DNA of 64,000 nucleotides from Atherix ibis (Eukaryota > Arthropoda > Insecta > Diptera > Athericidae), in the NCBI GenBank assembly GCA_958298945.1, contig OY282608.1:76742806-76806805 (forward strand), written 5' to 3'. Below, piece after piece: positions 21,061 to 31,689 of the stretch. The notes under the pieces were generated by a model. It was not told the DNA's origin. It did no database searches and worked only from the letters and a program-made list of their open reading frames with translations. Within the stretch, counting starts at the first letter, position 1. Every line of letters begins with the position of its first letter. Both the position numbers and the translations under genes were made by a program.

Positions 21061-24000
21061 TGTTGGCTTGTGTGCTTGTTGGTTGTTGGTTTGTTGGTTT
21101 GTTGGTTTGTTGGTTTGTTGGTTTGTTGGTTTGTTGGTTTGTTGGTTTGTTGGTTTGTTCGTTTGTTGGCTTTTTGGTTTCTTGGTTTCTTGGTTTGTTC
21201 GTTTGTTGGCTTGTTGGTTTGTTGGCTTGTTTGCATGTTGGTTTCTCGGTTTGTCGGTTTGTTGGTTTGTTGGTTTGTTGGTTTGTTGGTTTTTTGGTTT
21301 GTTGGTTTGTTCGTTTGTTGGTTTGTTGGTTTGTTGGCTTGTTGGTTTGTTGGCTTGTGTGCTTGTTGGTTGTTGGTTTGTTGGTTTGTTGGTTTGTTGG
21401 TTTGTTGGTTTATTGGTTTGTTGGTTTGTTGGTTTGTTGGTTTGTTGGTTTGTTGGTTTGTTGGTTTGTTGGTTTGTTGGTTTGTTGGTTTGTTGGTTTG
21501 TCTGTTTGTTGGTTTGTTCGTTTGTTGGCTTGTTGGTTTGTTCGTTTGTTGGCTTGTTGGTTTGTTGGCTTGTCGGCTTGTTGGTTGTTGGTTTGTTGGT
21601 TTGTTGGTTTGTTGGTTTTTTGGTTTGTTGTTTTGTTGGTTTGTTGGTTTGTTGGTTTGTTGGTTTGTTGGTTTGTTGGTTTGTTGGTTTGTTGGTTTGT
21701 TGGTTTGTTGGTTTGTTGGTTTGTTGGTTTGTTCGTTTGTTGGCTTGTTGGTTTCTTGGTTTCTTGGTTTGTTCGTTTGTTGGCTTGTTGGTTTGTTGGC
21801 TTGTTTGCATGTTGGTTTCTTGGTTTGTCGGTTTGTTGGTTTGTTGGTTTGTTGGTTTGTTGGTTTTTTGGTTTGTTGGTTTGTTCGTTTGTTGGTTTGT
21901 TGGTTTGTTGGTTTGTTGGTTTGTTGGTTTGTTGGTTTGTTGGTTTGTTGGTTTGTTGGTTTTTTCGTTTGTTGGTTTGTTGGTTTGTTGGTTTATTGGT
22001 TTTTGGTTTGTAGGCGTGTTTGTTTGTTGGTTTGTTGGTTTGTTCGTTTGTTCGTTTGTTGGCTTGTTGGTTTGTTGGGTTGTTGGTTTGTTGGTTTGTT
22101 GGTTTGTTGGTTTGTTGGTTTATTTGTTTGTTGGTTTGTTGGTTTGCTGATTTGTTGGTTTGTTTGTTTGTTGGTTTGTTGGTTTGTTGGTTTGTTGGTT
22201 TGTTGGTTTGTTGGTTTGTTGGTTTGTTTGTGTATTGCTTTGTCCGTTTGTTGGCTTGTTGGTTTGTTGGCTTGTTGGCTTGTTGGCTTGTTGGTTTGTT
22301 GGTTTGTTGGTTTGTTGGCTTGTTGGTTTGTTGGCTTGTTGGCTTGTTGGTTGTTGGTTTGTTGGTTTGTTGGCTTGTTGGTTTGTTGGTTTGTTGGTTT
22401 GTTGGTCTGTTGGTTTGTTGGTTTGTTGGTTTGTTGGTTTGTTGGTTTGTTTGTTTGTTGGTTTTTTGGTTTGTTGGTTTGTTGGTTTGTTGGTTTGTTG
22501 GTTTTTTGGTTTGTTGGCTTGTTGGTTTGTTGGTTTTTTGGTTTGTTGGCTTGTTGGTTTGTTGGCTTGTTGGCTTGTTGGTTTGTTGGTTTGTTGGTTT
22601 GTTGGTTTGTTGGTTTGTTGGTTTGTTCGTTTGTTGGTTTGTTGGTTTGTTGGTTTGTTGGTTTGTTGGTTTGTTGGTTTATTGGCTTGTTGGTTTGTTG
22701 GCTTGTTGGCTTGTTGGTTGTTGGTTTGTTGGTTTGTTGGTTTGTTGGTTTGTTGGTTTGTTGGGTTGTTGGTTTGTTGGTTTGTTGGTTTGTTGGTTTG
22801 TTGGTTTGTTGGTTTGTTGGTTTGTTCGTTTGTTGGTTTGTTAGTTTGTTGGTTTGTTGGTTTGTTGGTTTGTTGGTTTGTTTATTTGTTGGTTTGTTCG
22901 TTTGTTGGCTTGTTGGTTTGTTGGTTTGTTCGTTTGTTGGCTTGTTGGTTTGTTGGCTTGTTGGCATGTTGGTTTCTTGGTTTGTTGGTTTCTTGGTTTG
23001 TTGGTTTTTTGGTTTGTTGGTTTGTTCGTTTGTTGGTTTGTTGGTTTGTTGGTTTGTTGGTTTGTTGGTTTGTTGGTTTGTTTGTTTGTTGGTTTGTTTG
23101 TTTTTGGTTTGTAGGCGTGTTTGTTTGTTGGTTTGTTGGTTTGTTGGTTTGTTCGTTTGTTCGTTTGTTGGTTTGTTGGTTTGTTGGTTTGTTGGTTTGT
23201 TGGTTTGTTGGTTTGTTGGTTAATTTGTTTGTTGGTTTGTTGGTTTTTTGATTTGTTGGTTTGTTTGTTTGTTGGTTTGTTGGTTTGTTGGTTTGTTGGT
23301 TTGTTGGTTTGTTGGTTTGTTGGTTTGTTGGTTTGTTTGTGTGTTGGTTTGTTGGTTTGTTGGTTTGTTGGTTTGTTGGTTTGTTGGTTTGTTGGTTTGT
23401 TGGTTTGTTGGTTTGTTGGTTTGTTGGTTTGTTGGTTTGTTGGTTTGTTGGTTTGTTGGTTTGTTGGTTTTTTGGTTTGTTGGCTTATTGGTTTGTTGGC
23501 TTGTTGGCTTGCTGGTTTGTTGGTTTGTTGGTTTGTTGGTTTGTTGGTTTGTTGTTTTGTTGGCTTGTTGGCTTGTTGGTTTGTTGGTTTGTTGGTTTGT
23601 TGGTTTGTTGGTTTATTTGTTTGTTGGTTTGTTGGCTTGTTGGTTTGTTGGCTTGTTGGCTTATTGGTTTGTTGGTTTGTTTGTTTGTTGGTTTGTTCGT
23701 TTGTTGGCTTATTGGTTTGTTGGCTTGTTGGCTTGTTGGCATGTTGGTTTGTTGGTTTGTTGGTTTGTTGGTTTGTTGGTTTGTTGGTTTATTGGTTTGT
23801 TGGTTTGTTGGTTTGTTGGTTTTTTGGTTTGTTGGTTTGTTGGTTTGTTGGTTTGTTGGTTTGTTGGCTTGTTGGTTTGTTGGCTTGTGTGCTTGTTGGT
23901 TGTTGGTTTGTTGGTTTGTTGGTTTGTTGGTTTGTTGGTTTGTTGGTTTGTTGGTTTGTTGGTTTGTTGGTTTGTTGGTTTTTTGGTTTGTTGGTTTGTT

Positions 24001-24970
24001 GGTTTTGTGGTTTTTTGGTTTGTTTGTTTGTTGGTTTGTTCGTTTGTTGGCATGTTGGTTTGTTGGTTTGTTGGTTTGTTGGTTTTTTGGTTTGTTGGCT
24101 TGTTGGTTTGTTGGTTTTTTGGTTTGTTGGTTTTTTGGTTTGTTGGCTTTTTGGTTTGTTGGTTTTTTGGTTTGTTGGCTTGTTGGTTTGTTGGCTTGTT
24201 GGCTTGTTGGTTTGTTGGTTTGTTGGTTTGTTGGTTTGTTGGTTTGTTGGTTTGTTGGTTTGTTGGTTTGTTGGTTTGTTGGTTTGTTGGCTTGTTGGTT
24301 TGTTGGCTTGTGTGCTTGTTGGTTGTTGGTTTGTTGGTTTGTTGGTTTGTTGGTTTGTTGGTTTGTTGGTTTGTTGGTTTGTTGGTTTGTTGGTTTGTTG
24401 GTTTGTTGGTTTTTTGGTTTGTTGGTTTGTTGGTTTTTTGGTTTTTTGGTTTGTTTGTTTGTTGGTTTGTTCGTCTGTTGGCATGTTGGTTTGTTGGTTT
24501 GTTGGTTTTTTGGTTTGTTGGCTTGTTGGTTTGTTGGTTTTTTGGTTTGTTGGCTTGTTGGTTTGTTGGCTTGTTGGCTTGTTGGTTTGTTGGTTTGTTT
24601 ATTTGTTGGTTTGTTGGTTTGTTGGTTTGTTGGTTTGTTGGTTTGTTGGTTTGTTGGTTTGTTGGCTTGTTGATTTGTTGGCTTGTGTGCTTGTTGGTTG
24701 TTGGTTTGTTGGTTTGTTGGTTTGTTGGTTTGTTGGTTTATTAGTTTGTTAATTTGTTGGTTTGTTGGTTTGTTGGTTTGTTGGTTTGTTGGTTTGTTGG
24801 TTTGTTGGTTTGTTGGTTTGTTTGTTTGTTGGTTTGTTTGTTTGTTGGCTTGTTGGTTTGTTCGTTTGTTGGCTTGTTGGTTTGTTAGCTTGTTGGCTTG
24901 TTGGTTGTTGGTTTGTTGGTTTGTTAGTTTGTTTGTTTGTTGGTTTGTTCGTTTGTTGGCTTGTTGGTTT
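21061..24970 (+). repeat. 3.90 kb higher-order unit, copy 2
   Basis: It abuts copy 1 and repeats about a dozen landmarks in order. The shared order ends at about 24965, where TTGGTTTC replaces the sequence that leads to box B at 21070. Private changes include TTTTGTGG near 24005, TTCGTCTG near 24472 and several 8-base gains or losses. This is the largest duplication wholly inside the window. Confidence 0.77.
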
Positions 24971-27730
24971 CTTGGTTTGTTCGTTTGTTGGCTTGTTGGT
25001 TTGTTGGCTTGTTTGCATGTTGGTTTCTTGGTTTGTTGGTTTGTTGGTTTGTTGGTTTGTTGGTTTGATGGTTTTTTGATTTGTTGGTTTGTTCGTTTGT
25101 TGGTTTGTTGGTTTGTTGGTTTGTTGGTTTGTTGGTTTGTTGGTTTGTTGGTTTGTTGGTTTATTGGTTTGTTGGTTTGTTGGTTTGTTGGTTTGTTGGT
25201 TTGTTGGTTTGTTGGTTTGTTGGTTTGTTGGTTTGTTGGTTTTTGTTTTGTAGGCGTGTTTGTTTGTTGGTTTGTTCGTTTGTTCGTTTGTTGGCTTGTT
25301 GGTTTGTTGGGTTGTTGGTTTGTTGGTTTGTTGGTTTGTTGGTTTGTTGGTTTGTTGGTTTATTTGTTTGTTGGTTTGTTGGTTTGTTGAATTGTTGGTT
25401 TGTTTGTTTGTTGGTTTGTTGGTTTGTTGGTTTGTTGGTTTGTTGGTTTGTTGGTTTGTTGGTTTGTTGGTTTTTTGGTTTGTTGGCTTATTGGTTTGTT
25501 GGTTTGTTGGTTTGGTGGTTTGTTGGTTTGTTGGTTCCTTCGTTTGTTGGTTTTTCTGGTTTGTTGGTTTGTTGGTTTGTTGGTTTGTTGGCTTGTTGGT
25601 TTGTTGGTTTGTTGGTTTGTTGGTTTGTTGGTTTGTTGGTTTGTTGGTTTGTTGGTTTGTTGGTTTGTTGGTTAGTTGGTTTGTTCGTTTGTTGGTTTTT
25701 TGGTTTGTTGGTTTGTTGGTTTTTTGGTTTGTTGGCTTGTAGGTTTGTTGGTTTGTTGGTTTGTTGGTTTGTAGGTTTGTTGGTTTGTTGGTTTGTTGGT
25801 TTGTTGGCTTGTTGGTTTGTTGGCTTGTGTGCTTGTTGGTTGTTGGTTTGCTGGTTTGTTGGCTTGTTGGTTTGTTGGTTTGTTGGTTTGTTGGTTTGTT
25901 GGTTTTTTGGTTTGTTGGTTTGTTGGTTTTTTGGTTTTTTGGTTTGTTTGGTTGTTGGTTTATTGGTTTGTTGGTTTGTTGGTTTGTTGGTTTGTTGGTT
26001 TTTGGTTTGTAGGTGTGTTTGTTTGTTGGTTTTTTGGTTTGTTGGTTTGTTGGTTTGTTGGTTTGTTGGGTTGTTGTTTTGTTGGCTTGTTGGCTTGTTG
26101 GTTTGTTGGTTTGTTGGTTTGTTGGTTTATTGGTTTGTTGGTTTGTTGGTTTATTTGTTTGTTGGTTTGTTGGCTTGTTGGTTTGTTCTTTTGTTGGCTT
26201 GTTGGTTTGTTGGTTTGTTTGTTTGTTGGTTTGTTCGTTTGTTGGCTTATTGATTTGTTGGCTTGTGGGCTTGTTGGCATGTTGGTTTGTTGGTTTGTTG
26301 GTTTGTTGGTTTGTTGGTTTGTTGGTTTGTTGGTTTGTTGGTTTGTTGGTTTGCTCGTTTGTTGGTTTGTTGGTTTGTTGGTTTGTTGGTTTGTTGGTTT
26401 GTTGGTTTGTTGGTTTGTTCGTTTGTTTGTTTTTGGTTTGTAGGCGTGTTTGTTTGTTGGTTTGTTCATTTGTTCGTTTGTTGGCTTGTTGGTTTGTTGG
26501 TTTGTTGGTTTGTTGGTTTGTTGGTTTGTTGGTTTATTTGTTTGTTGGTTTGTTGGTTTGTTGATTTGTTGGTTTGTTTGTTTGTTGGTTTGTTGGTTTG
26601 TTGGTTTGTTGGTTTGTTGGTTTGTTGGTTTGTTGGTTTGTTTGTGTGTTGGTTTGTCCGTTTGTTGGCTTGTTGGTTTGTTGGCTTGTTGGTTTGTTGG
26701 CTTGTTGGCTTGTTGGTTTGTTGGTTTGTTGGTTTGTTGGTTTGTTGGCTTATTAGCTTGTTGGTTTGTTGGTTTGTTGGTTTGTTGGTTTGTTGGTTTA
26801 TTTGTTTGTTGGTTTGTTGGCTTGTTGGTTTGTTGGCTTGTTGGCTTGTTGGTTTGTTGGTTTGTTTGTTTGTTGGTTTGTTCGTTTGTTGGCTTATTGG
26901 TTTGTTTGCTTGTTGGCTTGTTGGCATGTTGGTTTGTTGGTTTGTTGGTTTGTTGGTTTGTTGGTTTGTTGGTTTGTTGGTTTGTTGGTTTGTTGGTTTG
27001 TTGGTTTGTTGGTTTGTTGGTTTGTTGGTTTGTTGGTTTGTTGGTTTGTTGGTTTTTGGTTTGTTGGTTTGTTTGTTTGTTGGTTTGTTGGTTTTTTGGT
27101 TTGTTGGCTTATTGGTTTGTTGGTTTGTTGGTTTGGTGGTTTGTTGGTTTGTTGGTTCCTTCGTTTGTTGGTTTTTGTGGTTTGTTGGTTTGTTGGTTTG
27201 TTGGCTTGTTGGTTTGTTAGTTTGTTGGTTTGTTGGTTTGTTGGTTTGTTGGTTTGTTGGTTTGTTGGTTAGTTGGTTTGTTGGTTTGTTGGTTTGTTGG
27301 TTTGTTGGTTTGTTGGTTTGTTGGTTTGTTCGTTTGTTGGTTCCTTCGTTTGTTGGTTTTTCTGGTTTGTTGGTTTGTTGGTTTGTTGGTTTTTTGGGTT
27401 GTTGGCTTGTTGGTTTGTTGGTTTGTTGGTTTGTTGGTTTGTTTTTTTGTTTGTTTGTTGGTTTGTTGGTTAGTTGGTTTGTTCGTTTGTTGATTTTTTG
27501 GTTTGTTGGTTTGTTCGTTTGTTGGTTTGTTGGTTTGTTTGTTTGTTGGTTTGTTGGTTTGTTGGTTTGTTGGTTTGTTGGTTTCTTGGTTTGTTGGTTT
27601 GTTAATTTTTGGTTTGTACCGTGTTTGTTTGTTGGTTTGTTGGTTTGTTCGTTTGTTCGTTTGTTGGCTTGTTGGTTTGTTGGGTTGTTGGTTTGTTGGT
27701 TTGTTGGTTTGTTGGTTTATTTGTTTGTTG
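24971..27730 (+). repeat. Mosaic segment related to distant blocks
   Basis: It holds boxes A at 25250, 26009, 26440 and 27616, B at 25827 and C at 25533, 27154 and 27339. From about 26.0 to 27.2 kb its order of marks (GTAGGTG, TTCTTTTG, TTGATTTG, GCTTGTGGGCTTG, TTGCTCG, box A, GTCCG, TTTTTGTGG form of box C) is repeated near 38.35-39.42, 50.04-50.6 and 53.06-54.25 kb. Near 27.3-27.62 kb it is the first of three copies of the box C to GTACCG segment that repeat at 28.2 and 29.93 kb. Confidence 0.7.
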
Positions 27731-29462
27731 GTTTGTTGGTTTGTTGATTTGTTGGTTTGTTGGTTTTTGGTTTGTAGGCGTGTTTGTTTGTTGGTTTGTT
27801 GGTTAGTTGGTTTGTTGGTTTGTTGGTTTGTAAGTTTGTTGGTTTGTTGGTTTATTTGTTTGTTGGTTTGTTGGCTTGTTGGTTTGTTGGCTTGTTGGCT
27901 TGTTGGTTTGTTGGTTTGTTTGTTTGTTGGTTTGTTCGTTTGTTGGCTTATTGGTTTGTTGGCTTGTTGGCTTGTTGGCTTGTTGGTTTGTTGGTTTGTT
28001 GGTTTGTTGGTTTGTTGGTTTGTTGGTTTGTTGGTTTGTTGGTTTTTTGGTTTGTTGGTTTGTTGGTTTGTTGGTTTGTTGGTTTGTTGGTTTGTTGGTT
28101 TGTTGGTTTGTTGGTTTGTTGGTTTGTTGGTTTGTTGGTTTTTTGGTTTGTTGGCTTATTGGTTTGTTGGTTTGTTAGTTTGGTGGTTTGTTCGTTTGTT
28201 GGTTCCTTCGTTTGTTGGTTTTTCTGGTTTGTTGGTTTGTTGGTTTGTTGGTTTTTTGGGTTGTTGGCTTGTTGGTTTGTTGGTTTGTTGGTTTGTTGGT
28301 TTGTTTTTTTGTTTGTTTGTTGGTTTGTTGGTTAGTTGGTTTGTTCGTTTGTTGATTTTTTGGTTTGTTGGTTTGTTCGTTTGTTGGTTTGTTGGTTTGT
28401 TTGTTTGTTGGTTTGTTGGTTTGTTGGTTTGTTGGTTTGTTGGTTTCTTGGTTTGTTGGTTTGTTAATTTTTGGTTTGTACCGTGTTTGTTTGTTGGTTT
28501 GTTGGTTTGTTCGTTTGTTCGTTTATTGGCTTGTTGGTTTGTTGGGTTGTTGGTTTGTTGGTTTGTTGGTTTGTTGGTTTATTTGTTTGTTGGTTTGTTG
28601 GTTTGTTGATTTGTTGGTTTGTTTGTTTGTTGGCTTGTTGGTTTGTTGGTTTGTTGGTTTGTTGGTTTGTTGGTTTGTTGGTTTGTTGGTTTGTTGGTTT
28701 GTTGGTTTGTTGGTTTGTTGGTTTGTTGGTTTGTTGGTTTGTTGGTTTGTTTGTTTGTTTGTTGGTTTGTTCGTTTGTTGGTTTGTTGGTTTGTTGGTTT
28801 GTTGGTTTGTTGGTTTGTTGGTTTGTTGGTTTGTTTGTGTGTTGGTTTGTTGGTTTTTTGGTTTTTTGGCTTATTGGTTTGTTGGCTTGTTGGCTTGTTG
28901 GTTTGTTGGTTTGTTGGTTTGTTGGTTTGTTGGTTTGTTGTTTTGTTGGCTTGTTGGCTTGTTGGTTTGTTGGTTTGTTGGTTTGTTGGTTTGTTGGTTT
29001 ATTTGTTTGTTGGTTTGTTGGCTTGTTGGTTTGTTGGCTTGTTGGCTTATTGGTTTGTTGGTTTGTTTGTTTGTTGGTTTGTTCGTTTGTTGGCTTATTG
29101 GTTTGTTGGCTTGTTGGCTTGTTGGCATGTTGCTTTGTTGGTTTGTTGGTTTGTTGGTTTGTTGGTTTGTTGGTTTGTTGGTTTGTTGGTTTGTTGGTTT
29201 GTTGGTTTGTTGGTTTGTTGGTTTGTTGGTTTGTTGGTTTGTTGGTTTGTTGGTTTTTTGGTTTCTTGGCTTATTGGTTTGTTGGTTTGTTGGTTTGGTG
29301 GTTTGTTGGTTTGTTGGTTCCTTCGTTTGTTGGTTTTTCTGGTTTGTTGGTTTGTTGGTTTGTTGGTTTTTTGGTTTGTTGGCTTGTTGGTTTGTTGGTT
29401 TGTTGGTTTGTTGGTTTGTTTTTTTGTTGGTTTGTTGGTTTGTTGGTTAGTTGGTTTGTTCG
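27731..29462 (+). repeat. 1.73 kb higher-order unit, copy 1
   Basis: Box A 27774 and GTACCG 28478 match 29505 and 30209 at exactly 1731 bases; box C 28201 matches 29932 at 1731. Later marks drift to 1739 and 1723 (box C 29316 and 31039) through single-monomer changes. The block includes a fragment, 28.2-28.5 kb, that is also present at 27.3-27.62 kb with a shift of 862. Confidence 0.8.
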
Positions 29463-31195
29463 TTTGTTGGTTTGTTGATTTGTTGGTTTGTTGGTTTTTG
29501 GTTTGTAGGCGTGTTTGTTTGTTGGTTTGTTGGTTAGTTGGTTTGTTGGTTTGTTGGTTTGTTGGTTTGTTGGTTTGTTGGTTTATTTGTTTGTTGGTTT
29601 GTTGGCTTGTTGGTTTGTTGGCTTGTTGGCTTGTTGGTTTGTTGGTTTGTTTGTTTGTTGGTTTGTTCGTTTGTTGGCTTATTGGTTTGTTGGCTTGTTG
29701 GCTTGTTGGCTTGTTGGTTTGTTGGTTTGTTGGTTTGTTGGTTTGTTGGTTTGTTGGTTTGTTGGTTTGTTGGTTTTTTGGTTTGTTGGTTTGTTGGTTT
29801 GTTGGTTTGTTGGTTTGTTGGTTTGTTGGTTTGTTGGTTTGTTGGTTTGTTGGTTTGTTGGTTTGTTGGTTTTTTGGTTTGTTGGCTTATTGGTTTGTTG
29901 GTTTGTTAGTTTGGTGGTTTGTTCGTTTGTTGGTTCCTTCGTTTGTTGGTTTTTCTGGTTTGTTGGTTTGTTGGTTTGTTGGTTTTTTGGGTTGTTGGCT
30001 TGTTGGTTTGTTGGTTTGTTGGTTTGTTGGTTTGTTTTTTTGTTTGTTTGTTGGTTTGTTGGTTAGTTGGTTTGTTCGTTTGTTGATTTTTTGGTTTGTT
30101 GGTTTGTTCGTTTGTTGGTTTGTTGGTTTGTTTGTTTGTTGGTTTGTTGGTTTGTTGGTTTGTTGGTTTGTTGGTTTCTTGGTTTGTTGGTTTGTTAATT
30201 TTTGGTTTGTACCGTGTTTGTTTGTTGGTTTGTTGGTTTGTTCGTTTGTTCGTTTGTTGGCTTGTTGGTTTGTTGGGTTGTTGGTTTGTTGGTTTGTTGG
30301 TTTGTTGGTTTATTTGTTTGTTGGTTTGTTGGTTTGTTGATTTGTTGGTTTGTTTGTTTGTTGGCTTGTTGGTTTGTTGGTTTGTTGGTTTGTTGGTTTG
30401 TTGGTTTGTTGGTTTGTTGGTTTGTTGGTTTGTTGGTTTGTTGGTTTGTTGGTTTGTTGGTTTGTTGGTTTGTTGGTTTGTTGGTTTGTTTGTTTGTTTG
30501 TTGGTTTGTTCGTTTGTTGGTTTGTTGGTTTGTTGGTTTGTTGGTTTGTTGGTTTGTTGGTTTGTTGGTTTGTTTGTGTGTTGGTTTGTTGGTTTTTTGG
30601 TTTTTTGGCTTATTGGTTTGTTGGCTTGTTGGCTTGTTGGTTTGTTGGTTTGTTGGTTTGTTGGTTTGTTGGTTTGTTGTTTTGTTGGCTTGTTGGCTTG
30701 TTGGTTTGTTGGTTTGTTGGTTTGTTGGTTTGTTGGTTTATTTGTTTGTTGGTTTGTTGGCTTGTTGGTTTGTTGGCTTGTTGGCTTATTGGTTTGTTGG
30801 TTTGTTTGTTTGTTGGTTTGTTCGTTTGTTGGCTTATTGGTTTGTTGGCTTGTTGGCTTGTTGGCATGTTGCTTTGTTGGTTTGTTGGTTTGTTGGTTTG
30901 TTGGTTTGTTGGTTTGTTGGTTTGTTGGTTTGTTGGTTTGTTGGTTTGTTGGTTTGTTGGTTTGTTGGTTTGTTGGTTTTTTGGTTTCTTGGCTTATTGG
31001 TTTGTTGGTTTGTTGGTTTGGTGGTTTGTTGGTTTGTTGGTTCCTTCGTTTGTTGGTTTTTCTGGTTTGTTGGTTTGTTGGTTTGTTGGTTTTTTGGTTT
31101 GTTGGCTTGTTGGTTTGTTGGTTTGTTGGTTTGTTGGTTTGTTTTTTTGTTGGTTTGTTGGTTTGTTGGTTAGTTGGTTTGTTCGTTTGTTGGTT
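29463..31195 (+). repeat. 1.73 kb higher-order unit, copy 2
   Basis: It abuts copy 1 with no gap and repeats box A 29505, C 29932, GTACCG 30209 and C 31039 in order. A TTGCTTTG following CATG (near 30869) matches the same change near 29130, so even single-base oddities are shared. Homology ends near 31195, where a T-run monomer follows TTCGTTTG instead of TTGATTTG. Confidence 0.8.
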
Positions 31196-31689
31196 TTTTG
31201 GTTTGTTGGTTTGTTGGTTTTTTGGTTTGTTGGCTTTTGGGTTTGTTGGTTTTTTGGTTTGTTGGCTTGTTGGTTTGTTGGCTTGTTGGCTTGTTGGTTT
31301 GTTGGTTTGTTGGTTTGTTGGTTTGTTGGTTTGTTGGTTTGTTGGTTTGTTGGTTTGTTGGTTTGTTGGTTTGTTGGTTTGTTGGCTTGTTGGTTTGTTG
31401 GCTTGTGTGCTTGTTGGTTGTTGGTTTGTTGGTTTGTTGGTTTGTTGGTTTGTTGGTTTGTTGGTTTGTTGGTTTGTTGGTTTGTTGGTTTGTTGGTTTG
31501 TTGGTTTGTTGGTTTGTTGGTTTTTTGGTTTGTTGGTTTGTTGGTTTTTTGGTTTTTTGGTTTGTTTGTTTGTTGGTTTGTTCGTTTGTGGGCATGTTGG
31601 TTTGTTGGTTTGTTGGTTTGTTGGTTTTTTGGTTTGTTGGCTTGTTGGTTTGTTGGTTTTTTGGTTTGTTGGCTTGTTGGTTTGTTGGC

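Noticed and set aside
17502..22013. Open frame of 1,503 codons (+), rich in Leu, Val, Cys, Trp, Phe and Gly, resembling a multi-pass membrane protein
   Set aside because: It is the direct translation of the 8-base repeat. The other two + frames over the same bases give the same octapeptide, and it starts at a TTG inside the repeat. No domain or independent codon usage exists.
27616..28484. GTACC-containing marks read as restriction or recombination signals
   Set aside because: Only a handful of copies (27616, 28478, 30209, 42831, 56895), all within related blocks, so they look like an inherited substitution in box A rather than a conserved signal.
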